DNA from: G963662675 sp963662675 | GTDB lineage: Bacteria > Bacteroidota > Bacteroidia > Bacteroidales > Prolixibacteraceae | Assembly (NCBI GenBank): GCA_963662675.2 | Contig: CAXXHP010000005.1 | Coordinates: 62,001-126,000 of the forward strand | Reading direction: 5' to 3' | Length of the DNA: 64,000 bases | In this document: positions 1-9,185 of the stretch, piece by piece | Position numbering within the stretch: the first letter of the stretch is position 1 | How the letters are laid out: the number at the start of each line of letters is the position of its first letter | Position numbers and translations under genes: made by a program | The notes under the pieces: generated by a model | Databases searched by the model: none | Told to the model about the DNA's origin: nothing | What the model saw: only the letters and a program-made list of their open reading frames with translations

Positions 1-1388
1 AAATATAAAACATCCTCTATGAAGTAATCCGTGTACTCTGTTTCTAATTTGAAATACGCAGAGCCTTCATCTGACAGACTAAGACTTAAAAAGCTTGAAC
101 GAACATTTTCTTCTCCACAATACGTTGGTGTACTCATGAGAATTCCTCCTTCAGGAGTAACTAATAAACAATAACGATCAGAATTACTACCTCCAATGTA
201 CCCGAAAGGCATGGTCTGGCTAGTACACTCCAACCAAACTGTATCCGTTGGCAAAGGCACACATAAAATAACATGGTTTGTCTGATTTATACTCGGGAAA
301 TCTTCAAATTTTATTTTCCTTGAGTTCCCATTTCCTATTTCAGTATAATATGATTCAATACCAACATACTTCAGTAAGGTTCTCATATAGTTACTTAATG
401 CCTTACAATCACCATATCCTTTTTCATCGACTTCCTCTGCACTAAAAGGCTGAAAGCCACCAATACCCAATGCAACACTCACATATCTGGTTTTACCCTG
501 CATGTATTTATACAAAACCTCAACCTTTTCCTTTTCTGTTTCTAAGGATTGTGTCAAATTATTAATTTCTGAAATTGTAGATTCGGGAAGGATATCCCGA
601 CCTTCAAGCAATGAGTAAACCCATTTGCCATAGTTTTCCCAAGTTGAAAAATCACCTGTATATCCATCATATGAAATATTCGTCGGAGTAATAATAACCA
701 CAGGGAAAATTTCCAAGTAATCAAGGGTAGACGTTTCGTAGCTTATCGCCTTAATGTTAGAAGCCTGCCAGATAAGTTTCTGGCTACCTTTTTCTCCTTC
801 CTCCGTTTGAAAAGTAAAATCATAGTTTAATTCCTTGTGTATCAATTCAAATTCGCCTGAAGTAATTAACGATAACTCAGCATTCTCAACAGCAACATCA
901 TACCCTATTGATGGCATCCATATAGGATACCCAACAACACTTGAATATTTTTTTGTGTAGATATACTCTACAGTGTAAGGATAACTTGAAGAGCGGGGAT
1001 AATAATATTTAATCCTGTCATCGCTAAAAAGCGTGTAACTACTACTATACGCGTAATCGTCTAAATCTTTTTTCTTAATGGATTTTATTAATGCCCCAGA
1101 TTTATTGTAAATGCTCCCCTTCTCAAAGTCAACCGATGACTTATCGTCGTAGTTTATCATCAATTCAGCATCTGAAGCTCCGTCATCATTCAGAACAGTA
1201 ATCACCTGATGCACCTGAATACTATACTCATTTAAGGATAAACGTTCAATCGTTTGGGATGAGTACCGAATTACAGCATCCGCATCTTTCTTTAGCGAGT
1301 CAGGAATTAAACTTGTATTCCAATCCTGAGAATGAGCATACCCCACTGATATAAATGCAAGGAAGAATAACAAAAGTTTTTTTATCAT
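1..1388 (-). CDS. DUF3857/transglutaminase-like secreted protein (3' end cut by window edge)
   Basis: The frame runs from ATG at 1388 to base 1 with no stop, so about 462 residues are visible and the C-terminus is missing. It starts with a hydrophobic signal peptide (MIKKLLLFFLAFISVGYAHS). A DUF3857-like beta-rich region follows, then a transglutaminase-type core with KGYGDCKALSNYM (cysteine) and NHVILCVPL (histidine). The place where the family usually has its aspartate reads WLECTS. It lies 45 bases downstream of a second DUF3857 protein on the same strand, probably cotranscribed. Proteins of this family in Bacteroidota are exported and of unknown role. Family call is confident; enzymatic activity is not established. 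Confidence 0.8.
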   Translation of the reverse strand, partial: MIKKLLLFFLAFISVGYAHSQDWNTSLIPDSLKKDADAVIRYSSQTIERLSLNEYSIQVHQVITVLNDDGASDAELMINYDDKSSVDFEKGSIYNKSGALIKSIKKKDLDDYAYSSSYTLFSDDRIKYYYPRSSSYPYTVEYIYTKKYSSVVGYPIWMPSIGYDVAVENAELSLITSGEFELIHKELNYDFTFQTEEGEKGSQKLIWQASNIKAISYETSTLDYLEIFPVVIITPTNISYDGYTGDFSTWENYGKWVYSLLEGRDILPESTISEINNLTQSLETEKEKVEVLYKYMQGKTRYVSVALGIGGFQPFSAEEVDEKGYGDCKALSNYMRTLLKYVGIESYYTEIGNGNSRKIKFEDFPSINQTNHVILCVPLPTDTVWLECTSQTMPFGYIGGSNSDRYCLLVTPEGGILMSTPTYCGEENVRSSFLSLSLSDEGSAYFKLETEYTDYFIEDVLY

Positions 1389-1433
1389 AAAACAAGGGTG
1401 TTTAAAAATTTGGGGCATCGGTGTTGAAAACGA

Positions 1434-3503
1434 CTAAACTTTTTTTAATACAACCATTTCATTCTGTTTCTCAACAATATTCTTGAAGAATAATTTTATT
1501 TGATCATAATCAACAGGCAAGAACTGACTTTTCTTTATTTGAATGTAAAAATTAACGGTAAGAGCATCTCCTAGTTGTTGAACCTGATAATAAAAGGTTC
1601 CTGCATTTTCCGGCAATTTAAATGCGATTGATTCCGGCAACTCACTAATCTCATACGATTCCGGAATTTTAAAAGAATAAGTTCGTTGAACTGTATATGG
1701 ATAATCAAATTCCACAGGAAACTCTCTTTTATCTAGTTTAAAGGGATTCTCGCTGAAGAATGGATCTAAAGAAGTTGAAAAATAAATAACCTCACCCGCT
1801 TTAGTCACAAAGTTATCAGCAGACACATTGTAACTCAATGATATATTTGCTGATGAAGAGTCAACACCTTCAATCGTTAAATCCTCAATCACAACATCGG
1901 TGTTTTCTTCCTCAAAAGACTTCACATACTCTGTTAAATCCGTTGAATCATTAACCTCACTTTTGAAATTATAAGCGGCATATTCAGTCAGGCTTTTATC
2001 GATCTTACCACTCAAATTCATGTCATTATCAAAACTTAAATCACATAAAGAACGTGAAATATAAGTTTTATAGTCCATCAAATTGATCCATTTTTCAGTT
2101 GTATCACCAATAATTCGTCCTTTATCATTAAGACATCGAATTGGCAACAGATTTATCATTGAATTTTGATCTGTGGCATCCATTAAAAAAGTTTCACCAT
2201 CAATTAATGCCATAGCAACAACGTAGTTGAAACTACTAACAGAAGGATGAGTAGGCATTATGATTCCATTACTTTGTGTACTTAAAATAACGGGGTAGCT
2301 ATTTATACCTAAATCATGAAGCAATGCAACAAGGTTAAGATTAACATCAGCACAGTTCCCTTCTCCTTCTTTGTATGCTTTTTGTAATGTACTATTTAGA
2401 TATTTCCCATAATTACGGTTCCATGTCATCCTGTTTTTTACTAAACTGAATGCTTCATTTAATAAATCTACTCCGGTTTTTCCTGTTTGATTTATGATAT
2501 TTACATCACTCTCTAAGTGTTTTTGTTTTGATAAGTTCTTCCCAAAACTTTCTTCTTTCAATAAATCATCATCAATTTGTTCCCATGTAGTTGTGTAGTA
2601 ATTTAATGCCTGATTTGGAAATTTAGAATATGCTAACTCAAACTCAACTTTACTTACATAGTTCTCTTTCGATTTTAAAAATTTCTCATTCGGGAAAGCA
2701 GGAATATTCTCAGTATTATAAGCTGTAATATTATCCATATATTCATATGTACTTGTACTCTTTGATGTTGACGAGAAACCTCCAAATGTTTGTTCGGCAT
2801 ATGTAATTGATAAAGTCTTTCTGGCCTGACTCGTTTCTCTCTGGACAGGGTAATAACCTTTTTCAGTAGAATTGTAAGTGTAATATTCGGGTATTCTTGT
2901 CGTATATTCACTTGAAAGAACGGGTATATTTTTTTGAAAATACCAATCTTGAAGATTAAATAAGAAATCAGATTTTATCGAATACTCAACCTCTATAACA
3001 CATCCTTCTTGCACATTTGGCAACGCAAATTTTGCAGTCTCAATATTCTCACTTGTTTCTTCCTGAAAAATGTCTTTAGATGAAAATTTTGTTTTAATTA
3101 TTTTGTTCCCCTCTAAGGTGTACGTATTTGCTTTTACATTTAATAATTTTTCTTCATCTGAATTGTTTTTATACAACTTAATGAAAAAATCGGCCCAAGA
3201 AAAAGCTTCACTATCAAGTATCTTAATGCGTAAATGCCTATTGAATATTAGTTGGAATCCTTTTTGACTACTTTGAGAATCCGAATCACGAATTAGTCTG
3301 GTTGCATATTCAAATGTCGTTTCCCCTATGTCAAATAAAAAATAAGCATGAGCTGAGGAGTCAATTGGACAAACATCCTGTTTCAATTCCTCGATACTTA
3401 CTTTCCCAAATTTTGTATTGATATCTTGCGCACATAAATCATCTATCGCAAAAAAAGAAATAAATAATACGCAAAGTAAAATTAGTTTTGTTCTCATAAT
3501 CAA
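1434..3503 (-). CDS. DUF3857/transglutaminase-like secreted protein
   Basis: A 689-residue exported protein. It has an N-terminal signal peptide ending near DLCAQ, a DUF3857 region in roughly residues 60-300, a transglutaminase-like core around residues 360-450 with GEGNCADVNLN (cysteine position) and FLMDATD (aspartate position), and a C-terminal beta-rich DUF3858-like part. At the place of the usual catalytic histidine the text reads FNYVVA, a tyrosine, so the canonical Cys-His-Asp triad looks incomplete. It is the first gene of a tandem pair with the partial gene at 1-1388. The substrate is unknown; a periplasmic peptide- or wall-related role is only a guess from the fold. Confidence 0.82.
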   Translation of the reverse strand: MIMRTKLILLCVLFISFFAIDDLCAQDINTKFGKVSIEELKQDVCPIDSSAHAYFLFDIGETTFEYATRLIRDSDSQSSQKGFQLIFNRHLRIKILDSEAFSWADFFIKLYKNNSDEEKLLNVKANTYTLEGNKIIKTKFSSKDIFQEETSENIETAKFALPNVQEGCVIEVEYSIKSDFLFNLQDWYFQKNIPVLSSEYTTRIPEYYTYNSTEKGYYPVQRETSQARKTLSITYAEQTFGGFSSTSKSTSTYEYMDNITAYNTENIPAFPNEKFLKSKENYVSKVEFELAYSKFPNQALNYYTTTWEQIDDDLLKEESFGKNLSKQKHLESDVNIINQTGKTGVDLLNEAFSLVKNRMTWNRNYGKYLNSTLQKAYKEGEGNCADVNLNLVALLHDLGINSYPVILSTQSNGIIMPTHPSVSSFNYVVAMALIDGETFLMDATDQNSMINLLPIRCLNDKGRIIGDTTEKWINLMDYKTYISRSLCDLSFDNDMNLSGKIDKSLTEYAAYNFKSEVNDSTDLTEYVKSFEEENTDVVIEDLTIEGVDSSSANISLSYNVSADNFVTKAGEVIYFSTSLDPFFSENPFKLDKREFPVEFDYPYTVQRTYSFKIPESYEISELPESIAFKLPENAGTFYYQVQQLGDALTVNFYIQIKKSQFLPVDYDQIKLFFKNIVEKQNEMVVLKKV

Positions 3504-3743
3504 AGGGCTTAATCGTTAATTAACATGCATTTATTGCCAATAAAAAAAGACTCTGGCATATTTCCCCATAATCCCATACTGTTAATATAAATATTATATT
3601 CATAAAAACCATATCGGAGCCGAACATTTCTTATGATCACTACGAAAATTGGGGTACTCTGGAAAAGACGCGACAAATTCAAATGTCAATTTTTGGAAGA
3701 ACCCAATATTCAATTAGATATTAATGAGTCTGGGTTAAACTAC
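3504..3743. other. intergenic region with no recognised gene
   Basis: This stretch between the DUF3857 gene and the DUF2892 terminator holds no gene I can support. There is no clear TAnnTTTG box facing the DUF3857 gene. A 45-codon open frame (3633-3770, plus strand) runs into the terminator hairpin and was rejected. Confidence 0.5.
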
Positions 3744-3777
3744 AAAAAAGGATCTAACCATAACGATTAGACCCTTT
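3744..3777 (-). terminator. rho-independent terminator for the DUF2892 gene
   Basis: An 11-bp stem (3747-3757 with 3767-3777, one G-T pair) closes a 9-base loop. On the minus strand it is followed by a T-run (A-run 3744-3749 on the plus strand). It lies 37 bases past the stop of the minus-strand gene at 3814-4032. Confidence 0.75.
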
Positions 3778-3813
3778 CTCTTTAATTCAAAAAAAACTAA
3801 CTAACAAACAAAA

Positions 3814-4032
3814 CTATTTCTCTTCAATATTTTTATGAGGACAAGTATTAAGCCCTAATGGGATATACAATGGACAAAAACTAATAAAACTGGTTAGTAA
3901 AAATACACAAGCCAAAACCAGCAATACAATTCCAAGTGTACCTGAAATAATTCCTGTGTAATATAAAATACCAATAACAATTGCAACAATTGCGCGAATT
4001 ACACGATCAGTCATTCCCATATTCTTTTTCAT
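3814..4032 (-). CDS. DUF2892 family (YgaP-type) inner-membrane protein
   Basis: A 72-residue protein with the arrangement of DUF2892: a short N-terminal amphipathic part (MKKNMGMTDRVIRAIVAIV), two closely spaced membrane segments (about 12-30 and 33-53) and a cysteine in FCPLYIPLGLNTC. The two cysteines around PLYIPLGLNTC are typical of this family, in which the module also occurs fused to rhodanese domains. Here it stands alone and is monocistronic, with its own terminator at 3744-3777. The molecular role of stand-alone DUF2892 proteins is not known. Confidence 0.8.
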   Translation of the reverse strand: MKKNMGMTDRVIRAIVAIVIGILYYTGIISGTLGIVLLVLACVFLLTSFISFCPLYIPLGLNTCPHKNIEEK

Positions 4033-4188
4033 ATCTAATTTATTTGGGGTTATACTTTTTCCTTTAAACAGTTAAGCTTAATCCGTATCCCACATATTGT
4101 CAATAACTTAACAAACAACAAAACAGACATTCTCCACGATTGTTCAATTTAATGAGCCATTTGCTGAACAAACAACCAGAATAATCAG

Positions 4189-5520
4189 CTATAATAAATC
4201 ACTTGCAAGTTCTGCTAAATAACTTCGTTCTCCTTTTATCAAATTGACATGAGAAAACAGTTCTTGCTGGCGCATCTTATCTGTCATATATGCTAATCCA
4301 TTTGATTTCATATCAAGATAAGGAGAATCAATCTGCTGCATATCTCCAGTAAAAACCATTTTAGTCCCTTCACCAGCTCGGGTAATAATAGTTTTAATTT
4401 CATGTGGAGTAAGATTTTGAGCTTCATCTACAATGAAAAATGAATTCGACAAGCTTCGCCCTCGAATATATGCCAATGGCGTAATAATCAACCTTTGCTC
4501 TTTAAGTAATTCATCAATTTTTTGATACTCCTGACTCCGAGGGTTAAATGCGTGCTTAATAACAGTAAGATTATCAAACAAGGGCTGCATATAGGGACTA
4601 ATTTTTTCCTCTGCATCGCCAGGCAGATAACCAAGATCTCGATTACTAAGTGCCACGATAGGGCGAGCAAGCAAAATCTGTTCGTATAACTGGTTTTGTT
4701 CCAAAGCAGCAGCCAAAGCTAAAAGGGTCTTCCCGGTACCAGCCTTTCCCGTAAGCGAAACTAGTTTTATATCGGGATCAAGCAGAGAACTTAAACTAAA
4801 AGTTTGCTCCGCATTTCTGGGTTTAATTCCATAAGCTGCCTTCTTCTCAACTCTCACAACCTTGTCGGTAGAGTTATCATACCTTCCCAACACGCTGGAT
4901 TTACTCCCTTTTAAAATAAAATAATCATTCGCATTGGGCTTTCTTTCAAACTTAGAATCGGCAAATGAGAAAAAGCCTTCATGATAAAGGACATCTATCA
5001 ACTGGTCATCAAAACCATCTACTTCAGTTATCGATTTTTCAAAAAGCTGAGGATCCTTAATCTTATCATTCTCGTAATCTTCTGAAAGAATACCTAAGGA
5101 TTTCGCCTTCATGCGCAAATTAATATCCTTTGTTACAAGAATTGTTAGACGGTCTTTATTTTCTTTTGTAATGTAGTCTGCAATCGCTAGAATGCGATGA
5201 TCCGGAATATCTTCCTTAAATGATTGTTTCAACTTGTCCGAGAAAGGTTTTCCAGTTGAGATGATTAGCTTCCCTAGTGTTTCACTCAGTTTAATCCCTC
5301 CATCAAAAGACTTCTCGCCAACAATCTCATCCAGCTTCCTAACAAACTCTCGTGCTTGAAAATTTATCTGGTCATTTCCTTTTTTAAATTTATCAAGTTC
5401 TTCCAAAACAGTAATTGGAAGCACTATATCATTATCTTTGAACTGATAAATACAGTTATGGTCGTGCAGGATCACATTTGTATCCAACACAAAGATCTTT
5501 GTAGGTTTCCGTTCTGTCAT
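4189..5520 (-). CDS. PIN domain-PhoH family ATPase (PhoH2-like)
   Basis: A 443-residue protein with two domains. The PIN nuclease-like domain covers about residues 1-150, with the acidic residue D13 in FVLDTNVILHD and later aspartates in DHRILAIADY and LVTKDINLRMKA. A PhoH-type P-loop ATPase occupies about residues 235-443, with Walker A GKAGTGKT (near residue 260), Walker B FFIVDEAQNL and the sensor-like VFTGDMQQIDSPYLD. The PIN-PhoH fusion corresponds to PhoH2/YlaK proteins, for which RNA unwinding and cleavage have been described. It is transcribed alone and diverges from folC. No phosphate-regulation signal is visible. Confidence 0.88.
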   Translation of the reverse strand: MTERKPTKIFVLDTNVILHDHNCIYQFKDNDIVLPITVLEELDKFKKGNDQINFQAREFVRKLDEIVGEKSFDGGIKLSETLGKLIISTGKPFSDKLKQSFKEDIPDHRILAIADYITKENKDRLTILVTKDINLRMKAKSLGILSEDYENDKIKDPQLFEKSITEVDGFDDQLIDVLYHEGFFSFADSKFERKPNANDYFILKGSKSSVLGRYDNSTDKVVRVEKKAAYGIKPRNAEQTFSLSSLLDPDIKLVSLTGKAGTGKTLLALAAALEQNQLYEQILLARPIVALSNRDLGYLPGDAEEKISPYMQPLFDNLTVIKHAFNPRSQEYQKIDELLKEQRLIITPLAYIRGRSLSNSFFIVDEAQNLTPHEIKTIITRAGEGTKMVFTGDMQQIDSPYLDMKSNGLAYMTDKMRQQELFSHVNLIKGERSYLAELASDLL

Positions 5521-5645
5521 AGTAGTTCTCTTTAGACGTTGTTTAAATGTAGAAAAAAAGAGCAGATTGGAAGTTACAGAATCGTTAAAAAATAAAAACT
5601 TGCTATTGTTTGTTAAAGATAGACAAAGTAACTATTTGAATGTGA

Positions 5646-6947
5646 ATGAAAAGCTATCAGGAAATATTAGATTATTTGTTCAGCCAGCTCCCCATGTATC
5701 AACGCTCGGGTACAATTGCCTATAAAAACACCTTGGGCAATACTCTATTTTTAGATGAACTGTACGAACATCCACATCACTATTTTAAGTCCATCCATAT
5801 TGCAGGCACGAATGGTAAAGGATCGGCCTCTCACATACTAGCCTCAGTTTTGCAAGAAGCAGGTTACAAAGTGGGGCTTTATACTTCTCCACATTTGATT
5901 GATTTTAGGGAGAGGATTCGGGTAAACGGAGAAGTGATATCAGAAGATTACGTCATTGACTTTGTTGAAAAATTTCAGACATTAAATGAAAGGGCGAACC
6001 TGGAACCTTCATTTTTTGAGGTAACTGTTGCTATGGCTTTTGAATATTTTAAGCATGAAAAAGTTGAGGTTGCCGTAATTGAGGTCGGTCTGGGCGGACG
6101 TTTAGATTCAACAAACATAATAACACCCGAACTTTCTTTAATTACAAACATAAGCCTCGACCACACAGCCCTTTTGGGAAACTCTATATCCTTGATCGCT
6201 GCTGAAAAGGCAGGAATTATTAAGCCCAAAGTGCCAGTTGTTATTTCAGAAAGTGATGAGAAATACAATCAGGTTTTTGAAAAAAAAGCATCATTAAACG
6301 AAAGTCCGATTTTCTTCGCAGATCAAGAATATGATGCAGCTTATTCCATGCTTCTACCCGGTGGACAACAACTTTTTAACTTCAATAAAAGCCACAAACC
6401 AGCTTTCCCTGATTTAAAAACAGATCTTATGGGAATATACCAAAAGAAAAATATTGGCGGTGTATTAAAGGCAATTGAGATTTTACAAAACCAGAACTGG
6501 AGCATTAAACAAGAACATATTTACCAAGGAATTGCAAACGTTAAAAATAACACCGGATTACGAGGCCGTTGGGAAATTGTGGGAAATAACCCACTGGTAG
6601 TTTGCGACACCGGACATAATGTTGCCGGAATAAAAATGGTAGTTGAACAGATCCGGAATACTGCTTGGAAGAACCTCCATGTTGTATTGGGCATGGTTGA
6701 TGATAAAAATATTGCCCCTGTTTTATCTCTATTTCCTCATGAAGGCCATTATTACTTTACCCAAGCCAATATTCCAAGGGCACTTGATGCAGAAATTTTA
6801 AAAGAAAAAGCGGAGGCCTCCGGACTTAAAGGGAAGGTGATAAAAAACGTAAAAGATGCTGTGAATGAAGCGCTTCAAAATGCTAAAAAAAATGATCTCA
6901 TTCTAATTGGTGGAAGTACATTTGTTGTGGCCGATTTTTTTTCTTAA
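5646..6947 (+). CDS. folC: bifunctional folylpolyglutamate synthase/dihydrofolate synthase FolC
   Basis: A 433-residue Mur-ligase-family enzyme that adds glutamate to dihydropteroate and folates in the cytoplasm. The P-loop GTNGKGS is at residues 54-60, followed by GLYTSPHLIDFRERI, the metal/ATP motif VIEVGLGGRLDSTNI and the C-terminal domain motif DTGHNVAGI. Length matches the family. It diverges from the PhoH gene. The first ATG at 5646 gives the usual N-terminus (MKSYQEILDYLF). The pabB-pabC genes of the same pathway lie elsewhere in this window (46.2-47.8 kb). Confidence 0.95.
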   Translation: MKSYQEILDYLFSQLPMYQRSGTIAYKNTLGNTLFLDELYEHPHHYFKSIHIAGTNGKGSASHILASVLQEAGYKVGLYTSPHLIDFRERIRVNGEVISEDYVIDFVEKFQTLNERANLEPSFFEVTVAMAFEYFKHEKVEVAVIEVGLGGRLDSTNIITPELSLITNISLDHTALLGNSISLIAAEKAGIIKPKVPVVISESDEKYNQVFEKKASLNESPIFFADQEYDAAYSMLLPGGQQLFNFNKSHKPAFPDLKTDLMGIYQKKNIGGVLKAIEILQNQNWSIKQEHIYQGIANVKNNTGLRGRWEIVGNNPLVVCDTGHNVAGIKMVVEQIRNTAWKNLHVVLGMVDDKNIAPVLSLFPHEGHYYFTQANIPRALDAEILKEKAEASGLKGKVIKNVKDAVNEALQNAKKNDLILIGGSTFVVADFFS

Positions 6948-6964
6948 AAATATTCATCGTTTCT

Positions 6965-6995
6965 TTTGGAAGGAAGAAAAAAGGGTATATATTTG
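6965..6995 (+). promoter_or_regulatory. Bacteroidota-type promoter of tRNA-Val
   Basis: TTTG at 6965-6968 and TATATTTG at 6988-6995 are separated by 19 bases, an exact match to the TTTG-N19-21-TAnnTTTG consensus. Transcription should start near 7000, leaving a leader of about 35 bases before the mature tRNA at 7036. Confidence 0.75.
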
Positions 6996-7035
6996 CATCG
7001 CCTTACCAGAAAAACGGTAACGTTCAAAACAAAAA

Positions 7036-7110
7036 GGGCGGTTAGCTCAGTTGGTTCAGAGCATCTGGTTTACACCCAGAGGGTCGGGGGTTCGAATCCC
7101 TCACCGCCCA
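7036..7110 (+). tRNA. tRNA-Val (anticodon TAC)
   Basis: The cloverleaf can be written out by eye. Acceptor stem GGGCGGT (7036-7042) pairs with ACCGCCC (7103-7109), followed by discriminator A at 7110. The D arm is GCTC/GAGC. The anticodon stem TCTGG/CCAGA encloses loop TTTACAC with anticodon TAC. The T arm GGGGG/CCCTC, with one G-T pair, encloses TTCGAAT. CCA is not encoded and must be added by the CCA enzyme, for which a gene is present at 21212. It has its own promoter and terminator. Confidence 0.97.
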
Positions 7111-7111
7111 C

Positions 7112-7150
7112 AAAAAAGAGGAACACTTTATAAAGTGCTCCTCTTTTTTT
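7112..7150. terminator. bidirectional terminator between tRNA-Val and the TPM gene
   Basis: A near-perfect hairpin (7118-7143, GAGGA arms around a CACTTTATAAAGTG core) is flanked by an A-run (7112-7117) and a T-run (7144-7150). It ends the tRNA transcript on the plus strand and the TPM-protein transcript on the minus strand. Confidence 0.85.
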
Positions 7151-7171
7151 GTGGATAAAATGCGAATCAGC

Positions 7172-7972
7172 TTACCAACTACCGCCAGCTCCGCCGCCGC
7201 CAAATCCGCCACCGCCGAATCCACCAAAACCGCCACTGCCCCCAAAGCTTCCGCTGCCACCCGAGAAATTACCCCACGAACCACCTCGACCGTGTCCTGA
7301 GTTCATCATGCCACCCATTAACAACCAAAATGGCAAATTCCCTCCACTTGAGTAATACCTGCGACTACGCCCACGGAATATTGGAATAATAACGAAAAAC
7401 AGGATGAACAGGAAGATTGCAACCCCAGATTTCCCTGTTCCACCACTGGTTTTTTGCACATATTGATCTGCGGTATATTCCCCTGCTGCAAGATCCATTA
7501 TTACCTGCGTCCCACTCACAAAACCTCCGTAAATATCATTATTTTGAAAGTGTGGTATCATCTCGTTATTGACAATATTTCGGTTAGCTATTGCATCTGG
7601 AATAACACCCTCCAAACCATAGCCAATAGCAACAAAGACTTGCCCACTCCCAGTCGCTGTTTTTGGTTTAAAAAGAACAACAACTCCATTGTCTTTACCT
7701 GCCTGCCCAATGCCCCACTTCTCCCCCAATTGAAAAGCATAATCAGAGCTATCATAGCCATCAAGTGACTCCACCGTGACAATCACTATCTGTGTAGATG
7801 TTTGTCGTGCATAAGAGCTCAAATTAGACTCCAGTTGGTTTGTTTGTCCTTCCGTTAATACGTTTGCAAAATCATTTACCAGTCGAGCTGGACTTGGGCG
7901 GTCAGGTATTTCCTGCGCAAATGTTCCGACAGATAGAAATAGGATTATTATGAATAAAAAATTTCTGGTCAT
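7172..7972 (-). CDS. TPM-domain (YgcG/TPM_phosphatase) membrane protein with Gly-rich tail
   Basis: A 266-residue protein. The signal peptide is about residues 1-19 (ending GTFAQ). A TPM domain covers about 28-150 (PARLVNDFANVLTEGQ, TQIVIVTVESLDGYDSSDYA, WGIGQAGKDNGVVVLFKP). One membrane span lies near 181-198, and the tail is almost all glycine, serine and phenylalanine (about 225-266). The domain faces the periplasm. TPM domains have been linked to photosystem repair phosphatases in plants, but bacterial roles are unclear. It is the last gene of the lemA-TPM-TPM operon, 5 bases after the preceding stop. Confidence 0.85.
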   Translation of the reverse strand: MTRNFLFIIILFLSVGTFAQEIPDRPSPARLVNDFANVLTEGQTNQLESNLSSYARQTSTQIVIVTVESLDGYDSSDYAFQLGEKWGIGQAGKDNGVVVLFKPKTATGSGQVFVAIGYGLEGVIPDAIANRNIVNNEMIPHFQNNDIYGGFVSGTQVIMDLAAGEYTADQYVQKTSGGTGKSGVAIFLFILFFVIIPIFRGRSRRYYSSGGNLPFWLLMGGMMNSGHGRGGSWGNFSGGSGSFGGSGGFGGFGGGGFGGGGAGGSW

Positions 7973-7977
7973 TTTCT

Positions 7978-8421
7978 TTATTTTTTCCCAAATGAGATCT
8001 CATCTGAGAGTTCGTTTACGTCATCTTTCTGATATGGGAAGTGGGTTTTTAACTGTTCTCCCGCCATTATTATTCCTTCTGCCAGACCGGCTGCAAAATT
8101 TCCGTTCTGGAATTTATCAGACATGTGGTCTTTAATTTTTTCCCAAAAATGTTCTGGCACTTTGGCATTTATACCTGCATCACCAAGAATGGCAAATTTA
8201 TGGTCTGTAACAGCCAGATAAAACAAAACCCCATTTCGCGAAGCTGTTTCATGCATCTTTAATTGTTCAAACCAATATGCAGCACAATCCAGCACATCGT
8301 CTTCCTTACACCTGCCCTCCACATGAACACGCACTTCTCCAGATGTATTTAGTTCTGCGGCTTTTATTGCCTCAGTAATTTTTACTTTTTCTTCTTTATT
8401 GAAAAAATTATATATCGACAT
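7978..8421 (-). CDS. TPM-domain protein (short form)
   Basis: A 147-residue TPM_phosphatase-family protein without a signal peptide. It contains NTSGEVRVHVEGRCKEDDVLDCAAYWFEQL, given here as TSGEVRVHVE and the region after it, then the family pattern NGVLFYLAVTDHKFAILGDAGI. It sits between lemA (15 bases upstream) and the longer TPM protein (5 bases downstream). The lemA-TPM-TPM order is common in Bacteroidota, and the three products probably act together at the envelope. The function is unknown beyond that association. Confidence 0.82.
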   Translation of the reverse strand: MSIYNFFNKEEKVKITEAIKAAELNTSGEVRVHVEGRCKEDDVLDCAAYWFEQLKMHETASRNGVLFYLAVTDHKFAILGDAGINAKVPEHFWEKIKDHMSDKFQNGNFAAGLAEGIIMAGEQLKTHFPYQKDDVNELSDEISFGKK

Positions 8422-8436
8422 AGTTAATCTGTTTTA

Positions 8437-9027
8437 TTAGAAATTTACTTCTGGGGCATTCTCTGCACCACTTTCAGCTTCAAAGTAATTTTTCTTTTCG
8501 AAGCCAAATATATTCGCATAAATGTTTTTAGGGAATTGACGAATGAAAGTATTGAACGATTGTGCACTCTCGTTAAACTTACGACGTTCAACTGCAATTC
8601 GATTTTCGGTACCTTCTAATTGAGCCTGCAAATCGAGGAAATTTTGATTAGCCTTTAGGTCAGGATATTGCTCCACAACAACCATCAAGCGGCTCAGTGC
8701 CGAACTTAAACCTGCCTGTGCTTCCTGAAATTGCTCAAGCATCTGAGGCGTCATATTGTTCGCATCAATATTTACGGAAGTGGCTTTTGACCGAGCTTCA
8801 ATAACAGCAGTGAAAGTCTCCTGCTCATGCGATGCATATCCTTTAACTGTATTTACCAAATTGGGGATCAGATCAGCACGACGCTGATAAACGTTTTCAA
8901 CTTGAGCCCAACTGGCAGAAACGGATTCATCTTTCGTAACCATCGAATTGTAGGTTCCTTTAACTGATGAATACATCACAACAATAACAACTGCGATAAT
9001 CGCTAAAATAATCCAAGTCTTTTTCAT
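8437..9027 (-). CDS. lemA: LemA family membrane-anchored protein
   Basis: A 196-residue protein with one N-terminal membrane anchor (residues 4-20, WIILAIIAVVIVVMYSSV) and a long helical domain with the LemA hallmarks NVYQRRADLIPNLVNTVKGY, SALSRLMVVVEQYPDLKANQNF and FNTFIRQFPKNI. Length is typical. It is the first gene of the lemA-TPM-TPM operon. LemA proteins are widespread; the family name comes from a Listeria epitope, and a biochemical activity has not been assigned. Confidence 0.92.
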   Translation of the reverse strand: MKKTWIILAIIAVVIVVMYSSVKGTYNSMVTKDESVSASWAQVENVYQRRADLIPNLVNTVKGYASHEQETFTAVIEARSKATSVNIDANNMTPQMLEQFQEAQAGLSSALSRLMVVVEQYPDLKANQNFLDLQAQLEGTENRIAVERRKFNESAQSFNTFIRQFPKNIYANIFGFEKKNYFEAESGAENAPEVNF

Positions 9028-9185
9028 ATCTATTAAACTTTATTTCAATGACAGTATTTTACCTTGTAAAGGTTGCAAAATCTGGATAAAGATATCCATT
9101 TTTTTCGGGGAGCACCATGATTTTATCGCTAGACAGTATTCATGAAAAGGTGAAGAAAAACTAAAAAGAATCGTCTTTGATTTAC

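Noticed and set aside
3633..3770. 45-codon open frame on the plus strand in the 3.5-3.8 kb gap
   Set aside because: It runs through the terminator hairpin, has no promoter or ribosome site, and such length is expected by chance in AT-rich DNA.
7149..7355. Proline-rich frame on the plus strand
   Set aside because: It is the reverse strand of the glycine-rich tail of the TPM protein, whose own frame has a signal peptide and domain.
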